Notes under the pieces: model-generated | What the model saw: the letters and a program-made list of their open reading frames with translations, nothing else | Told to the model about the DNA's origin: nothing | The model's database searches: none | Program-made: the position numbers and the translations under genes | Assembly (NCBI GenBank): GCA_023014485.1 | Contig: JAJOZX010000088.1 | Coordinates: 62,001-126,000, forward strand | Length of the DNA stretch: 64,000 nucleotides | Direction: 5' to 3' | Source: Bathynomus jamesi | Lineage: Eukaryota > Arthropoda > Malacostraca > Isopoda > Cirolanidae | Shown: positions 54,085 to 63,740 of the stretch, one piece after another | How the letters are laid out: the number at the start of each line of letters is the position of its first letter | How positions within the stretch are numbered: position 1 is the stretch's first letter

Positions 54085-54490
54085 ACTAGTACAGTTCCCG
54101 CCGCTTCGCTGACGGTTAGACAGGCTAACTACAAAAAAAGAACCCAGCCGTGAAAATTTTGAGCTTCACATTGTGTCAACATTTCTGAATCTGGTATCTC
54201 CCAAAACCTCCTCACCCCCATTCATACAACTTGGGGGCTAACCCCCTCCCCCATTACCCCCCCTCCTCATAACCCCACCCATAACCCATTACCCCCACCC
54301 CCACCCTTCCCCCATTGCTAAACTACAGAAAAGAACACAGTCATGAAAATCTTGAGCTTCACATTTCCGCCCGTAATACAATTTCTGAATTTTTTTTACA
54401 ATTTCTGAAATTTTTTCTCACAATTTTTTCTCACAATTTCTGAAAGTGTGAGGGACAGACGGACAGCTCTCTTATTATAATATATAGATT
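54085..54490 (+). repeat. Dispersed repeat (CCGCTTCGCTG type), copy 2
   Basis: TTCCCGCCGCTTCGCTGACGG, GTGAAAATTTTGAGCTTCAC, the C-rich tract CCCCCTCCCCCATTACC and TATATAGATTATT match the plan of 33015-33659. Confidence 0.55.
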
Positions 54491-54494
54491 ATTT

Positions 54495-54770
54495 TTTTTT
54501 TTAGGTAGGGGATGGCTGCGAAATTAACAATAGACGAGAGGATGAGCTTGGTTTTAATGCATGGAATATCAGGTACTACAAATCGATGAATCGGTACAGA
54601 ACTTAAATTCTGTACCGATTCATCGATTTGTTGTACCTGGTATTCCATACATTAAAACGAAGCTCACCCTTTCGTCTATTGTTAATTTCGCAGCCATCCC
54701 CTACCTAAAAGAAAAAATATATTATAGTCAACACTGAAAATTCCCATGATGCGCGAATTTTGCGCCACCC
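54495..54770. mobile_element. Foldback from a transposase 5' end, second case
   Basis: The arms (about 54505-54603 and 54610-54708) are close inverses. Each encodes MAAKLTIDERMSLVLMHGIS, the N-terminus of a transposase like that at 21518. The right outer part ends in a mariner-type TIR (ATTTTGCGCCACCCTG, 54770); the left outer TIR is cut off at the junction with the dispersed repeat. Confidence 0.85.
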
Positions 54771-55466
54771 TGTATATATATATATATACACACACAGATG
54801 CGTGTGTGTGTGTGTGTGTGTGTGTTTCCTTGGCTGTTTTGCAAAACCGCGACGCATTTAGGATACCCGCAGAACTTACTGTGATACGAACGTGCGGCTA
54901 GCGACATTTGGAGTATAACCATAGTTTCACATATTTTTTATTGAAAATTACATTGAACAACAAATTTTTACTTTTATTCTCTCTCAGCAACAAACAAAGC
55001 TGGTCTATATGAAATCGACGCTGCTGCTGATTCCGAAAATGTTATTAATTTTGGCGTATCACGCATAGTTTCCATAAAATCTTAAAAAATATTATACAAT
55101 TATTGTATATTTGTATATAAGATGTACACATGTGGTCAGAGTTGCGAGATAATAAAATAAATGAACAGCTTTTACTACAAAAATTGAATATTTTTTCCAA
55201 AACAAAAATGGAAATTTCTCAAAAACTACACGTGGTAGGAAAATAATAAGACCATTTTTGTAATCAGCGTTAAAAACTCTATAATAATTACATAAAACTT
55301 TCCTGAGACAAAATCATTGTTGAGCATTGTTATTAAATATCATGAAAAGGGGATATAATCAAAGTTTGATTGGGCTAGGTTAGGTTAGGTTAAGTTATTT
55401 AGGTTATTTGGAATTTGTTAAATGTCGCCATTCACAATTGAAAATGTGAAAATGTTGCAGTTTTTC

Positions 55467-55497
<31 letters not shown>
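54771..55497. other. Spacer with (GT)n, TTAGG and (GA)n
   Basis: (TA)n/(GT)n 54772-54823, four TTAGG-like units at 55376-55396, (GA)n about 55470-55497. No gene recognised. Confidence 0.6.
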
Positions 55498-55500
<3 letters not shown>

Positions 55501-55760
55501 TGGTTAGCATTGCTGAACAACTAATCCACTGGCCCCGGGTTCGATTTGGCAAGGGCAGGTGGAGCTAGCCCACCCAGATATTCATCCTTACATACAAAAA
55601 ATTATTGCTTGGAAGATGAATAGATACCCTAGGTAACCCAGTGGTTAAGATGCTGGGTTGCTAATCGGGAGGTCGTGATATCGAGTCTGGACGAGGACTT
55701 TATAATTTCTGACTTCCCTGATGGTTCAAATTCCACGTTAAGTTGTAGGTCTAAGGTGGG
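55498..55760 (+). repeat. tRNA-derived SINE pair
   Basis: Two tRNA-like units in the same orientation. Unit 1: TGGTTAGCATTG then GGGTTCGATTTG (B box). Unit 2: TAACCCAGTGG (A box, one mismatch) then ATATCGAGTC (B-box-like) about 40 nt later. Internal pol III promoter spacing is kept in both. Neither folds as a good tRNA. Confidence 0.55.
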
Positions 55761-55810
55761 GAAACAAGCTTAACGTTCGTCATAATGAAGGACCGAAGCA
55801 AAACTATGTA

Positions 55811-55813
<3 letters not shown>

Positions 55814-55875
<62 letters not shown>
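55814..55875. repeat. (TA)n-(GT)n microsatellite
   Basis: (TA)n 55814-55856 and (GT)n to about 55875. Confidence 0.95.
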
Positions 55876-55936
55876 CTCTTTCGTCGTTCTGTAAATTGTA
55901 CGCGTAATTTTGAGCACATGAAATTCAGTTTGTATA

Positions 55937-56243
55937 CAGAGGGTTGACAAAAGTATATAGTCGGAGTTTCGGTCTGAAGCTCCCCCGGAAGACATAGCCT
56001 TCCTGGCTGCTTCCCGCGGTTAGGTGAAAGACAAGACTCCGAGTCCAACTCCAAGTAAATAAACATCACAATGATTGTCCTCAAAAACAAATGGCAAAGC
56101 TTTGAACGGAAATGCAGGATGTATGTCAGTTTTACATAATAGAAAGAGGAAAACAGCACGATTCTAAATATATTGATTCAATAAATCTGGTATTATTGAT
56201 TGTCTTTTTACCAAAGGTGTCTATTTACTTTTGTCACACTTCT
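55937..56243. mobile_element. Tc1/mariner MITE, family E copy 2
   Basis: CAGAGGGTTGACAAAAGTA at the left; GGTGTCTATTTACTTTTGT at the right. Relative to copy 1 it carries about 90 extra bp (55962-56055: GGAGTTTCGGTC...GACTCCGAGTCC), itself an inverted-ended insertion. Confidence 0.75.
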
Positions 56244-57363
56244 ATCGTAAATGTACGTTTGCCCCGTGGAAAACCATCGGGAATATTTCTTAATTAACGC
56301 ATAACTTGTAAATATCCTGCCATTTTGGATATACATTACTTAACCTCAATTTTATTTGGTCTCAATACACTCTTTTTATATAATAGGTAAAAAAGAGGCG
56401 GAGATTAAGGTTCTTTGTAAGTAAACCTTTCATAGTCTTTTGTGGCTTTTTTATTAGCCCACAATACATTTCCATATCTGCGCGGCTTTATCGACAAAGC
56501 CAGCGACAATCTCTGCGAAATATTTACGTTGTGTGCATTCTGCTTTATTTGACGGTCTTTATCTCATTTAAATTGCAAACTGGGCGCCATCCCGAGTCTC
56601 CTGCGTTAACACGCAGTCTTCGAGGGAAGCTTTATGAAATCCTCTATGAGGAAAAAATGTATTTATGTAAATTTCCTTATGTCGTGAAACTTTTACAAGG
56701 ACGTAAAATTAAACTAATGTATAGAAGTATTACACAACTTAAATTTATATACTTTAAAATTATGAGTGAAATGTAATTCATAAGCACGTATTTCGTTATT
56801 CATATTTATACTATATATATAAGTATGCCCTCGCTTGAGAAATATCAGGACGTTGTCTTATGTAAAAAAGAAAAAACAACAACGTTATTTATATTATGGA
56901 GTGTAACAAGTTTTATAGTTTTAAATAAGGAAGATAAGTCAGGAGAGGAATTTTAGAGAGGAAATGAATAATAAAAACGCTTTCAATTCCATCTTATTTT
57001 TTACGCAATATTTGTCTCCTGAACAGATTTACGCATTCAGTTTCTTTCTTTGTTTATAAAAATTAACAAATGAAATTACTCGTAAAATAAATTTAAGAGA
57101 AATTAAGTAAAATAATTAATCAATTAGAATAACTAATTGTAGTTAATAAAGATAATTAAAAATCATTGAAGTGTTGATAATTATCTACAGAAATAACACA
57201 TTTTTGTACCGTTATATAATTTCACAATAATTATTTCAGTATTTTTTGTTAATCCATTTCATATTATTCGTTCTTTTAATTAAAAGAATGACATCCTTTG
57301 TGAAAGAATGTCGTAACATTCTCTTATTCTTTTATCTCATTAATAAGTATAATCAGCGCAACA
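56244..57363. other. AT-rich region
   Basis: No recognised features. Confidence 0.5.
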
Positions 57364-57449
57364 AGAAATGGGACATTTAGTAAATGTCAAAAACGTTCAG
57401 TTAAAGTTTCATAAACGTTTATGACATCGACTAAATGTCCCATTTCTTC
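57364..57449. ncRNA. 86-nt imperfect hairpin (miRNA-precursor-like or mini MITE)
   Basis: The arms AAGAAATGGGACATTTAGT...ATGTCA.AAACGTT and their inverse pair over about 35 positions with three mismatches around a 15-16 nt loop. Size and mismatch pattern fit an animal pre-miRNA, but also a very short MITE. No expression evidence can be drawn from DNA. Confidence 0.3.
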
Positions 57450-57750
57450 CTGGAAACTGATGGAAACTGAAATGTGAACTTCACTTTGTTACTTAATGCA
57501 TTATTCAGATCTTTTCGGCCCTTCAGTAGGTAAATTTGTACGTAAACGAAGTATGTTTTCCGTGATGCGTTTTTCTTTTTTCCAATCTATTAATATCATA
57601 ACCTAACCCTACTCAGAAATTCCGGCGTTTAAAGGTTGAAGACCAAAGAAGAGGTATTTAGGAATTATTATTTTAGACTCACATATTCTCATTTTATCGA
57701 TGTGAAGTTTTCTTGACAATTCAATCAATCTAATTTGTTGCCACATAATT

Positions 57751-57751
<1 letters not shown>

Positions 57752-57806
<55 letters not shown>
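57752..57806. repeat. (CA)n-(TA)n microsatellite
   Basis: Two adjacent simple tracts. Confidence 0.95.
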
Positions 57807-57807
<1 letters not shown>

Positions 57808-57842
57808 CAAACAATTCACAAAACAGCATGTGATCTTTTTAA

Positions 57843-58010
57843 TAAGCAAGGAACCACAGGGAAACGGAAAATAAAACACGAAGTCCAAGCGCTTTCGTGA
57901 TATAATTCACATCTTCACATTATCTCTCCCTTGTCCCTGAAGATGTGAATTATATCACGAAAGCGCTTGGACTTCGTGTTTTATTTTCCGTTTCCCTGTG
58001 GTTCCTTGCT

Positions 58011-58012
<2 letters not shown>
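57843..58012. repeat. Inverted pair of PLE-type ends (third family)
   Basis: The arms AGCAAGGAACCACAGGGAAA and inverse TTTCCCTGTGGTTCCTTGCT enclose two opposed cores. The plus core at 57936 reads CTGAAGATGTGA, then ATTATA, then TCACGAAAGCGCTTGG. GTGA/TCAC forms the stem. The tail differs from 5017-5172 but the AAAGCGCTTG end of the core is shared. Confidence 0.7.
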
Positions 58013-58014
<2 letters not shown>

Positions 58015-58042
<28 letters not shown>

Positions 58043-58068
58043 CGAGAGAGAGAGAGAGAGAGAGAGAG
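58015..58068. repeat. (TA)n-(GA)n microsatellite
   Basis: Simple tracts directly after the PLE pair. Confidence 0.95.
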
Positions 58069-58317
58069 GTTTTGAGAACTAATCCATAACCCTAAAACCA
58101 TAATATAACGAACAGGGTGCAATCGGTCTGAGTTTTAATAAAAAACTACTTTATCAAAAAGTTAGTGAAGATAATTTGACAAGAACAGAACTGAAATATG
58201 GAAAGTTTGGCAAGTTGTTTGGCACGATGGATTCTTGTATGGGCTTTTGCATTATTCTGATTGAACTTTACTGAAACTTGACATTAGATAAAAAACAACA
58301 ACTTTAGTTGGTTTTCT

Positions 58318-58548
58318 ACAGGGTGTGTATAAAATAACGCTGGTGAAGAGACAAATCCGATGTGAACTGATTTAAACTAGTTTCAACTTGTTTTATAATT
58401 CGCAAAAAAACATTTTCAACACCCTTATTATCGAATATACAGTTGTTATAAAGTACACGTAATAAATATTACTTGTTCATGTTCACTCGCATTAATATAA
58501 TTCAAATCGAATTTTTCTCTTCATTCGTGTTACTTTATACACACGCGG
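58318..58548. mobile_element. MITE with CAGGGTGTGTATAAA ends
   Basis: CAGGGTGTGTATAAAATAAC and, inverted, CCGCGTGTGTATAAAGTAAC, continuing to TGAAGAGA. 231 bp, non-coding; left flank TA. Confidence 0.75.
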
Positions 58549-59690
58549 TGCGTAAAACATTTTGACATCAAATGTATATAACGTCCCAGAAGGCTAATGA
58601 AACTATAACGTTATACGTTTAATAGGTCCGCGCGATTCATAGATAATTTTGGGTTCAGAAACTTTTCAGAAAATTCTGCTTTACCTTGACAAGAAGATAT
58701 CCTTTGAATGTATGTGTCCACTTACATATTTTTCTTCATTTGTTTAAAAGATTTGTGATGAAAGATTCGGTAAAATCTTATTTTAATGCATTTGAATTGA
58801 AGTATTTTATTTATAATTATTTAATGATGATAACTAGGCGAACATTAATGGCTTCTATTTTCCTTCGAACACTCATTCAGAAATCTTTATATTAATAAGG
58901 TAGTTCCTTTTTACGCTTCCTTTAACCTCTCTTATAAATAAATGTAATTAACTGTCTGTTAATTTTGCTGAATCTTTTATTTACTCAAATACTAAACTAG
59001 TGAAGAGTTTAGTTAATAATAAGCTCAAAGAACGCACAGACCAGACTCCTATACCTTAAAATTTCACTCAAAATAAAAACTTCTAAACTTAGAACTTACA
59101 TCTTCTTTTAGAGGGTGCATTCCAGAAGTTTTTCTTCTTTTGGGTATCAAAACTTCTTGTCGGATGATATAATAACTTCTTTTAATGATACATTATTTCT
59201 TTAGGGAGAAGAAATGGTCTTCGAAACTGCTTTTCTGAGTGATTGGAGATAATAGAAGATAATATTTCTGTGTATAGAAGGTTGAGGGAAGTCTTTGTTT
59301 TCTGTGTTGATAATGTTCACTTCAAAAATATATAAAGTCTTAAGGCGGCCATACACGCTCCATCTTTTCGTCCGCGTTCCATGTTCAAGCATAAAATGAC
59401 GCGATGCTTGACAGTGTGTGGGAGCATTCAAGCTCCATGTTCAATGAAACGCTTTGCATGAAAGATATCAGACATGGTCTGATATTTTTGGGCGGAGCCA
59501 AGCTTCGCATCAAGCATCGTGATTCGTGTATGGGCATTATGGTTTTCTTTTCAGTTAGAACCAAGACTTCGTTAGTGGCGTTTGTGTATATTTCAGTGTC
59601 TCAATTATATTTATTGTAAAAAAATGGCAGACTTGAGATCGTTTAATATATATATACCTTATGAACCTTATGTTGTTTCGTGCGTTGATC
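58549..59690. other. AT-rich region; GGCGGCCATACACG motif
   Basis: GGCGGCCATACACGC near 59344 and CGTGTATGGGCATT near 59525 suggest a small TIR element (about 59340-59540). No gene recognised. Confidence 0.4.
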
Positions 59691-59699
59691 TCTCTTCAC

Positions 59700-60582
59700 A
59701 CGGAGGTCAAGCTGGTGGCCCCGCCTCTAGGTCTGGCCTGGTGGAGGAGCGAGTTGCTTTCTTGCGCTCTCCACCGTACATAGCCAGGCACGCCCGGCTC
59801 ATCTGGTACTGTCCTGAGCCAGGCATCCAGTCTTTTCTTGAAGACTTCAACTTTGACCCCTTTACGTTTCTGAGGTCCTTAGGAAGCTGGTTGAAAAGTC
59901 TTGGCCCCCTGACAACCAAGCTATTTTCCTTCAGGGTTGAGGAGGTCCCTTGTCGTGCCTTTAATTTGGGAACACTACACATTCTGCCTTTCCTATTTTC
60001 CAGTGTTGTTTGAATGGTAATTGGGTTTAGTTTTAGGTTTGGTACCAGTTTTTCGACCATTTTCCATATGTAGATTATGATGTACCTCTCTCTTCTTCTT
60101 TCCAGTGAGTACAGATTTAGTTTACGTAGTCTTTCTCAGTAGTTGAGTTCTTTGCAGCCATCAATCTTGGCTGTGAAATGCCTTTGCGTTTCTTCTAGTT
60201 TATTAGTTTCTTCCTTTTTATATGGGGACGTCAAAACTGAGCAGTATTCAAGTTTTGGTATAATCAGTGTTTTTAGCAGGGGAATCATTACTGTCCTGTC
60301 CCTTCTCTTGAACGTTCTTAGAACCTGTCCGGCGACTCTTTTTGCTTTATTTATCGCTATCTGATTTTGTGTTTCGAATTTCGCATCATCTGTCATTATT
60401 ATCCCGAGATCAGTCGCTTTCATGCTTCTCTGAATTTCCTGTCTATCTGGAGCATAATATGCAGTCTGTTTAAGTTCTTCTTTTCTACCATATCTCAAGA
60501 GCTGAAATTTCTCGCCGTTGAATGACATTTTGTCTTCTGACCATTTGTATATTTTGTTCGTGTCCCTCTGCAAGGCCTCCAC
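59700..60582 (-). pseudogene. LINE ORF2 C-terminal third (minus strand)
   Basis: Minus strand from 60582: MEALQRDTNKIYKWSEDKMS, FNGEKFQLLRYG, KATDLGIIMTDDAKFETQNQ, KAKRVAGQVLRTFKRRDRTV, LLKTLIIPKLEYCSVLTSPY, KLEETQRHFTAKIDGCKELN, Y-stop (TGA for an expected Trp), ERLRKLNLYSLERRRERY, IWKMVEKLVPNLKLN, TLKENSLVVRGPRLFNQLPK, DLRN, then a frameshift. This is the region following the RT catalytic box. The same family left the 12366-12655 fragment. 5' truncated at a (TA)n. Confidence 0.82.
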
Positions 60583-60584
<2 letters not shown>

Positions 60585-60634
<50 letters not shown>

Positions 60635-60640
60635 TATATA
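60585..60640. repeat. (TA)n microsatellite
   Basis: Interrupted (TA)n at the 5' truncation point of the LINE. Confidence 0.95.
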
Positions 60641-60652
60641 AAATCTTTTTTA

Positions 60653-60802
60653 GGAAGGCGATGAAGATTTGCAACTCTCTACGGATACACCGACAACAGG
60701 AGAAGAAGTGAGCGATAGTCCTATTGATCCGCCGGCCAGTTTGCCCACAAGAAATATTCGAAAACGGAAAACATGCAGTAAAAGTGACATGTGTTGGATT
60801 TA
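60653..60802 (+). other. Possible exon fragment
   Basis: After a pyrimidine-rich CTTTTTTAG acceptor-like site, the plus frame gives EGDEDLQLSTDTPTTGEEVS, DSPIDPPASLPTRNIRKRKT, CSKSDMCWI and a stop. Acidic then basic; no domain recognised. Could be a host exon or the N-terminal part of a transposase. Confidence 0.25.
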
Positions 60803-60959
60803 GTCGCACAAAGATTAAATACTACAGAAGGAACATTTGATTGCTTTGCTAAATATGAAAATAAAAACCCACTCTAATAGACAGAGTTTATTTCCACGAC
60901 AGTTTCGACGCCCACTGGCATCCTCCTCGGGTGGATACAGAAACACGAATGAACCAAAA

Positions 60960-61790
60960 CAAGAGGGAAAAAACAGTCCAGGGACCGACCGTTAAGAAAT
61001 TCGCACCTAGGTTAGATCCCATTCTCCCGACACCGGAAGGGCATTTTCATTAAGTACATTCGCGCAAATTTAAAACTATCTTCCTTTCTAAACATACAGA
61101 TTCTATTATTTCTTTACATAATTATTACATTATTATTAAATTTATTACATTTAATATTGCATAATTATTTATTACAGAAATTATAAATTATTATTACATT
61201 GGTTATTACATTGTTGTTTATTATACAGAACTTATAAACCGAAAAACGAATGAAAAAACCCGATTAGGAAACAATCCAGAGACCATTGAGAAATTCGCAC
61301 CTAGGTTAGATACCGTTCTCCCGACACCGGAAGGGCATTTATTACAGGGTCCGCTTATAAGTACATTCCCACAAATTAAAACTATCTTCTTGTTCTACAC
61401 ATACAGATTCTAATATTTTGACATAATTACTGCATTTATTATTGCATTTATATTTTTAACATTTATTATTATTACCTTTACCCTAATTATTAAATTTATA
61501 ATATTACCTTTATTATTACATCTGTTGAATTTATATTTATTTCCACATTTATTACTTCCATTATTACATTTACTAAAAGCGAGTAAGGAAACAATCCAAT
61601 CCAGAGACATTTAAGAAATCACACTTAGGTTCGAACACGTTCCCACGACTCCGTAAGGGATTTTTTGACCAAGAATCTCATTAAAGGGTCTAACTTATAA
61701 GTACCTTCGCACAAATTAAAATTATCTACTTTTTCTATACACACAGATTCTATTATTTTTCTTTTGACACAATTATTACATTTATAAAGT
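60960..61790 (-). repeat. Three tandem copies of the PLE-2 3' end (about 300-bp period)
   Basis: The phrases GAAATTCGCACCTAGGTTAGA, CCCGACACCGGAAGGGCATT and ACATACAGATTCTA recur at about 61000-61110, 61290-61410 and (diverged) 61605-61760. Each copy on the minus strand retains ESVCxE...FNL-like coding traces, so coding end and untranslated region were duplicated together. AT-rich ATTATTACA filler separates them. Confidence 0.8.
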
Positions 61791-61932
61791 ACCTTACTTG
61801 ATTCCCAATCTATAGCATGATTATTTTGGCTGGCGTGATAAAAAATGGCATTATTAGTATTACAACTTCTGAAGGCATATTTGTATTCTTTAATACGGGT
61901 TTCAATATTTCTTCCAGTTTCTGTCCTGTTCT
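61625..61932 (-). CDS. PLE-2 GIY-YIG endonuclease C-terminus, partial
   Basis: Open frame without Met: TETGRNIETRIKEYKYAFRS, CNTNNAIFYHASQNNHAIDW, ESSKVLYKCNNCVKRKIIES, VCIEKVDNFNLCEGTYKLDP, LMRFLVKKSLTESWERVRT-stop. It begins just after the YIG motif: TGRNxxTRIKEYK contains the catalytic Arg, HAIDW is the His block, and KIIES carries the Glu. 103 codons intact. Related to but clearly different from the 34996-35658 protein (TGKDLHTRIKLHQYSVR). Confidence 0.8.
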
Positions 61933-62630
61933 AAACAATGTGATTCCTTTTACATAGGTCAGACGGGAAAGGATTTGCACACACGTATAAAACAGCATCA
62001 ATATTCCGTTAGAACAGGACAGTTGTCCAGTGCTCTTTTTGTCCATTTGTCAGAGTTATCCACTGTGATTGGAATAATGCTTCAGTTTTATTTCATTCTA
62101 GCAACATTGTTAATAGAAATATTCTTGAGTCTGCCATTATCCAACTTTCAAATAACTTCAACATAAGCAAAGGTCTTTTCAACTCGATCCTGTTGTTTTG
62201 AATTCCTTCAAAACAAATTTAGATAAAAAGGGTAGGACGCTAAATCTTTGGTAAATTTGTATGCTACTTTATTAACTTTTAATCTTCATTTTATTTTTAT
62301 ATATATCGAAACTTGACTCTAAAAGGCAAAGTGTTAAAACCAGGGCAGATTTCCAGTATAAATTTGTATTTTTATAATTCATTTGATCTTGTGCTAAAAA
62401 TCGATATTTTCCTTATAAATCTGTATGCCTCTTTGTATGTATGTATATATAATTATTATATATATCTAATATATGTTTGTGTGTATGTATGTTATTTATT
62501 TATTTTTTTTCTTTCTGTAACCTATAATAGGCCGTAACCTTTTATGTACTTCAGTGTTCCTGAGGATGTCATTAGACGAAAGCGCTTGAGCACCTTTTTG
62601 TGTTTCCTTTCCTTCGTGGTTTTATTCATC

Positions 62631-62632
<2 letters not shown>
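61933..62632 (+). mobile_element. PLE-1 copy 1c, 5' truncated
   Basis: Begins inside the codons for CDSFYIGQTGKDLHTRIKQH and follows copy 1b through the end of the ORF (frameshifts near 62057 and 62178) to NLDKKGRTLNLW at about 62252. It continues with the 3' untranslated region (shorter microsatellites than 1b) and ends with the hammerhead-like motif 62559-62594 and GGTTTTATTCATCAT. Confidence 0.85.

Positions 62633-62714
<82 letters not shown>
62633..62714. repeat. (TA)n-(GA)n microsatellite
   Basis: (TA)n 62633-62670 followed by (GA)n to 62713. Confidence 0.95.
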
Positions 62715-62715
<1 letters not shown>

Positions 62716-62752
62716 CCAAAAGCAGTGTTGTGATTTACTTTATTTAGATATA

Positions 62753-63455
62753 CAGCAATACCTCGCTATTCGTAACCCCGCTTATTTGCAATTGATATTT
62801 AAACACTCATATTCGATATTCGCAAAGCATACCCCCACTTATTCGCAAAGTGACTTGATCGAGTTGGAGCAGCATCTAGCAGTGGACGAAGAAGAGAGAG
62901 CAGGCCGAGAGTCCTCCTCTCAAAACCCTCCCCGTTCCAGTTCTGAGGAAGCTTCTTTCTTCATTCGAGACGGCACTGGACGGACGTTGACCCGAATGTG
63001 GAGAGGAGCACCACTGTCATCTGCAACGTCAAGAACGACATTCGAGCCTACTATGGGCTTCTGGAGGAGAAGAGGAAGATGGCTCGCCAACCGACACTTC
63101 ATGCATTTTTCCAGCCCAAATCCTCCCCTTCTCCTGATACAGCTGCCACTCCAACTTCTTCAACCCCAAGTCCGCGTTCCATAGGGTCTTTAGTGACCCT
63201 GGCCCCTCTTCACCCCAGTAATTCCTCACCCTCTCCTTCTCTTTATGCCAGCTCCGGTACGCCATTGACACTCACAGCAAAGGTAAATGCTACTTTAACT
63301 GTGTTACACTCAGTGTAGTTATATGTAGTATGTAGGAGAACGCATCCCCCCTAATTACATTGATTCTTATGGCGAAAATTGCCCCGATATTCGCAAATTC
63401 GTTATTCGCAATGACTTTTAGGAGCGCATCCCTTGCGATAACCGAGGTATTGCTG
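62753..63455 (+). mobile_element. Tigger/pogo-like element, internally deleted
   Basis: The ends CAGCAATACCTCG (62753) and CGAGGTATTGCTG (63455) are exact inverses; ATTCGTAA/TTCGCAATG follows inside; TA flanks. The CAGxxxxACCTCG end is typical of pogo/Tigger. 703 bp, retaining only the C-terminal coding end. Confidence 0.88.
62850..63318 (+). pseudogene. Tigger-like transposase C-terminus
   Basis: ELEQHLAVDEEERAGRESSS, SEEASFFIRDGTGRTLT, then frame change to DVDPNVERSTTVICNVKNDI, RAYYGLLEEKRKMARQPTLH, AFFQPK and a Ser/Pro-rich tail ending VLHSV-stop. The pattern PNxERSxxVxxxVxxxxxxYxxLxEEKRKxxxQxTLxxFF is the tail after the DDE_1 domain in Tigger transposases. CENP-B-type DNA-binding and catalytic domains are deleted. 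Confidence 0.8.
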
Positions 63456-63589
63456 TACTACTTTATGCAATTAAAAAAAATATCCTATAGGAACATATTC
63501 TAGGATCTCTGAAGATTTTCTTTCTCATTCATCCGTGGTAAAATATGTCTTGGAGATGCCCATCACATTTCTGCACTCCCTGCTCGCAG

Positions 63590-63740
63590 ACGATGGCCTT
63601 GCTTCGCGTAATATCTCGAAGACTTTGGACCTTGAATTTGGTCTCTTCTTCCTCTGTGGAGCGGGTCGTTTCTACGGGCATTCGCCATTGGTCCCTCCTT
63701 CCTGCATAAATATATATTTATTTATTTATTTATTAAGGTT
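63590..63740 (+). repeat. LINE 3' end with (TTTA)n tail
   Basis: ATCTCGAAGACTTTGGACCTT...GGGCATTCGCCATTGGTCCC, TCCTTCCTGCATAAA then (TTTA)n. Same 3' end as at 33720 (inverse) and 46780; here with an ATTT-rich instead of poly(A) tail. Confidence 0.7.

Larger units (their letters stand above)
52700..54085 (+). mobile_element. CR1-like LINE, 5' portion (ORF1 esterase + endonuclease)
   Basis: Contains the ORF1 esterase (52809-53380) and the beginning of ORF2 (53383-54060), then stops where the dispersed repeat begins at about 54085. 3' truncation is unusual for LINEs, so a later insertion or deletion removed the RT. Confidence 0.75.
60890..61932 (-). mobile_element. PLE-2, 5' truncated, with triplicated 3' end
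   Basis: Minus-strand PLE distinct from family 1: GIY-YIG C-terminus (61625-61932), then two further degenerate copies of the last about 45 codons plus untranslated sequence (61265-61500; 60960-61180), then the hammerhead-like motif CCGAGGAG-GATGCC...GGCGTC-GAAAC at 60901-60931 (minus). Its 5' end abuts the plus-strand PLE-1 copy at 61933. Confidence 0.8.

Noticed and set aside
55630..55700. Genuine tRNA gene
   Set aside because: A and B boxes present, but arms pair poorly and a second tRNA-like unit lies adjacent; SINE is more likely.
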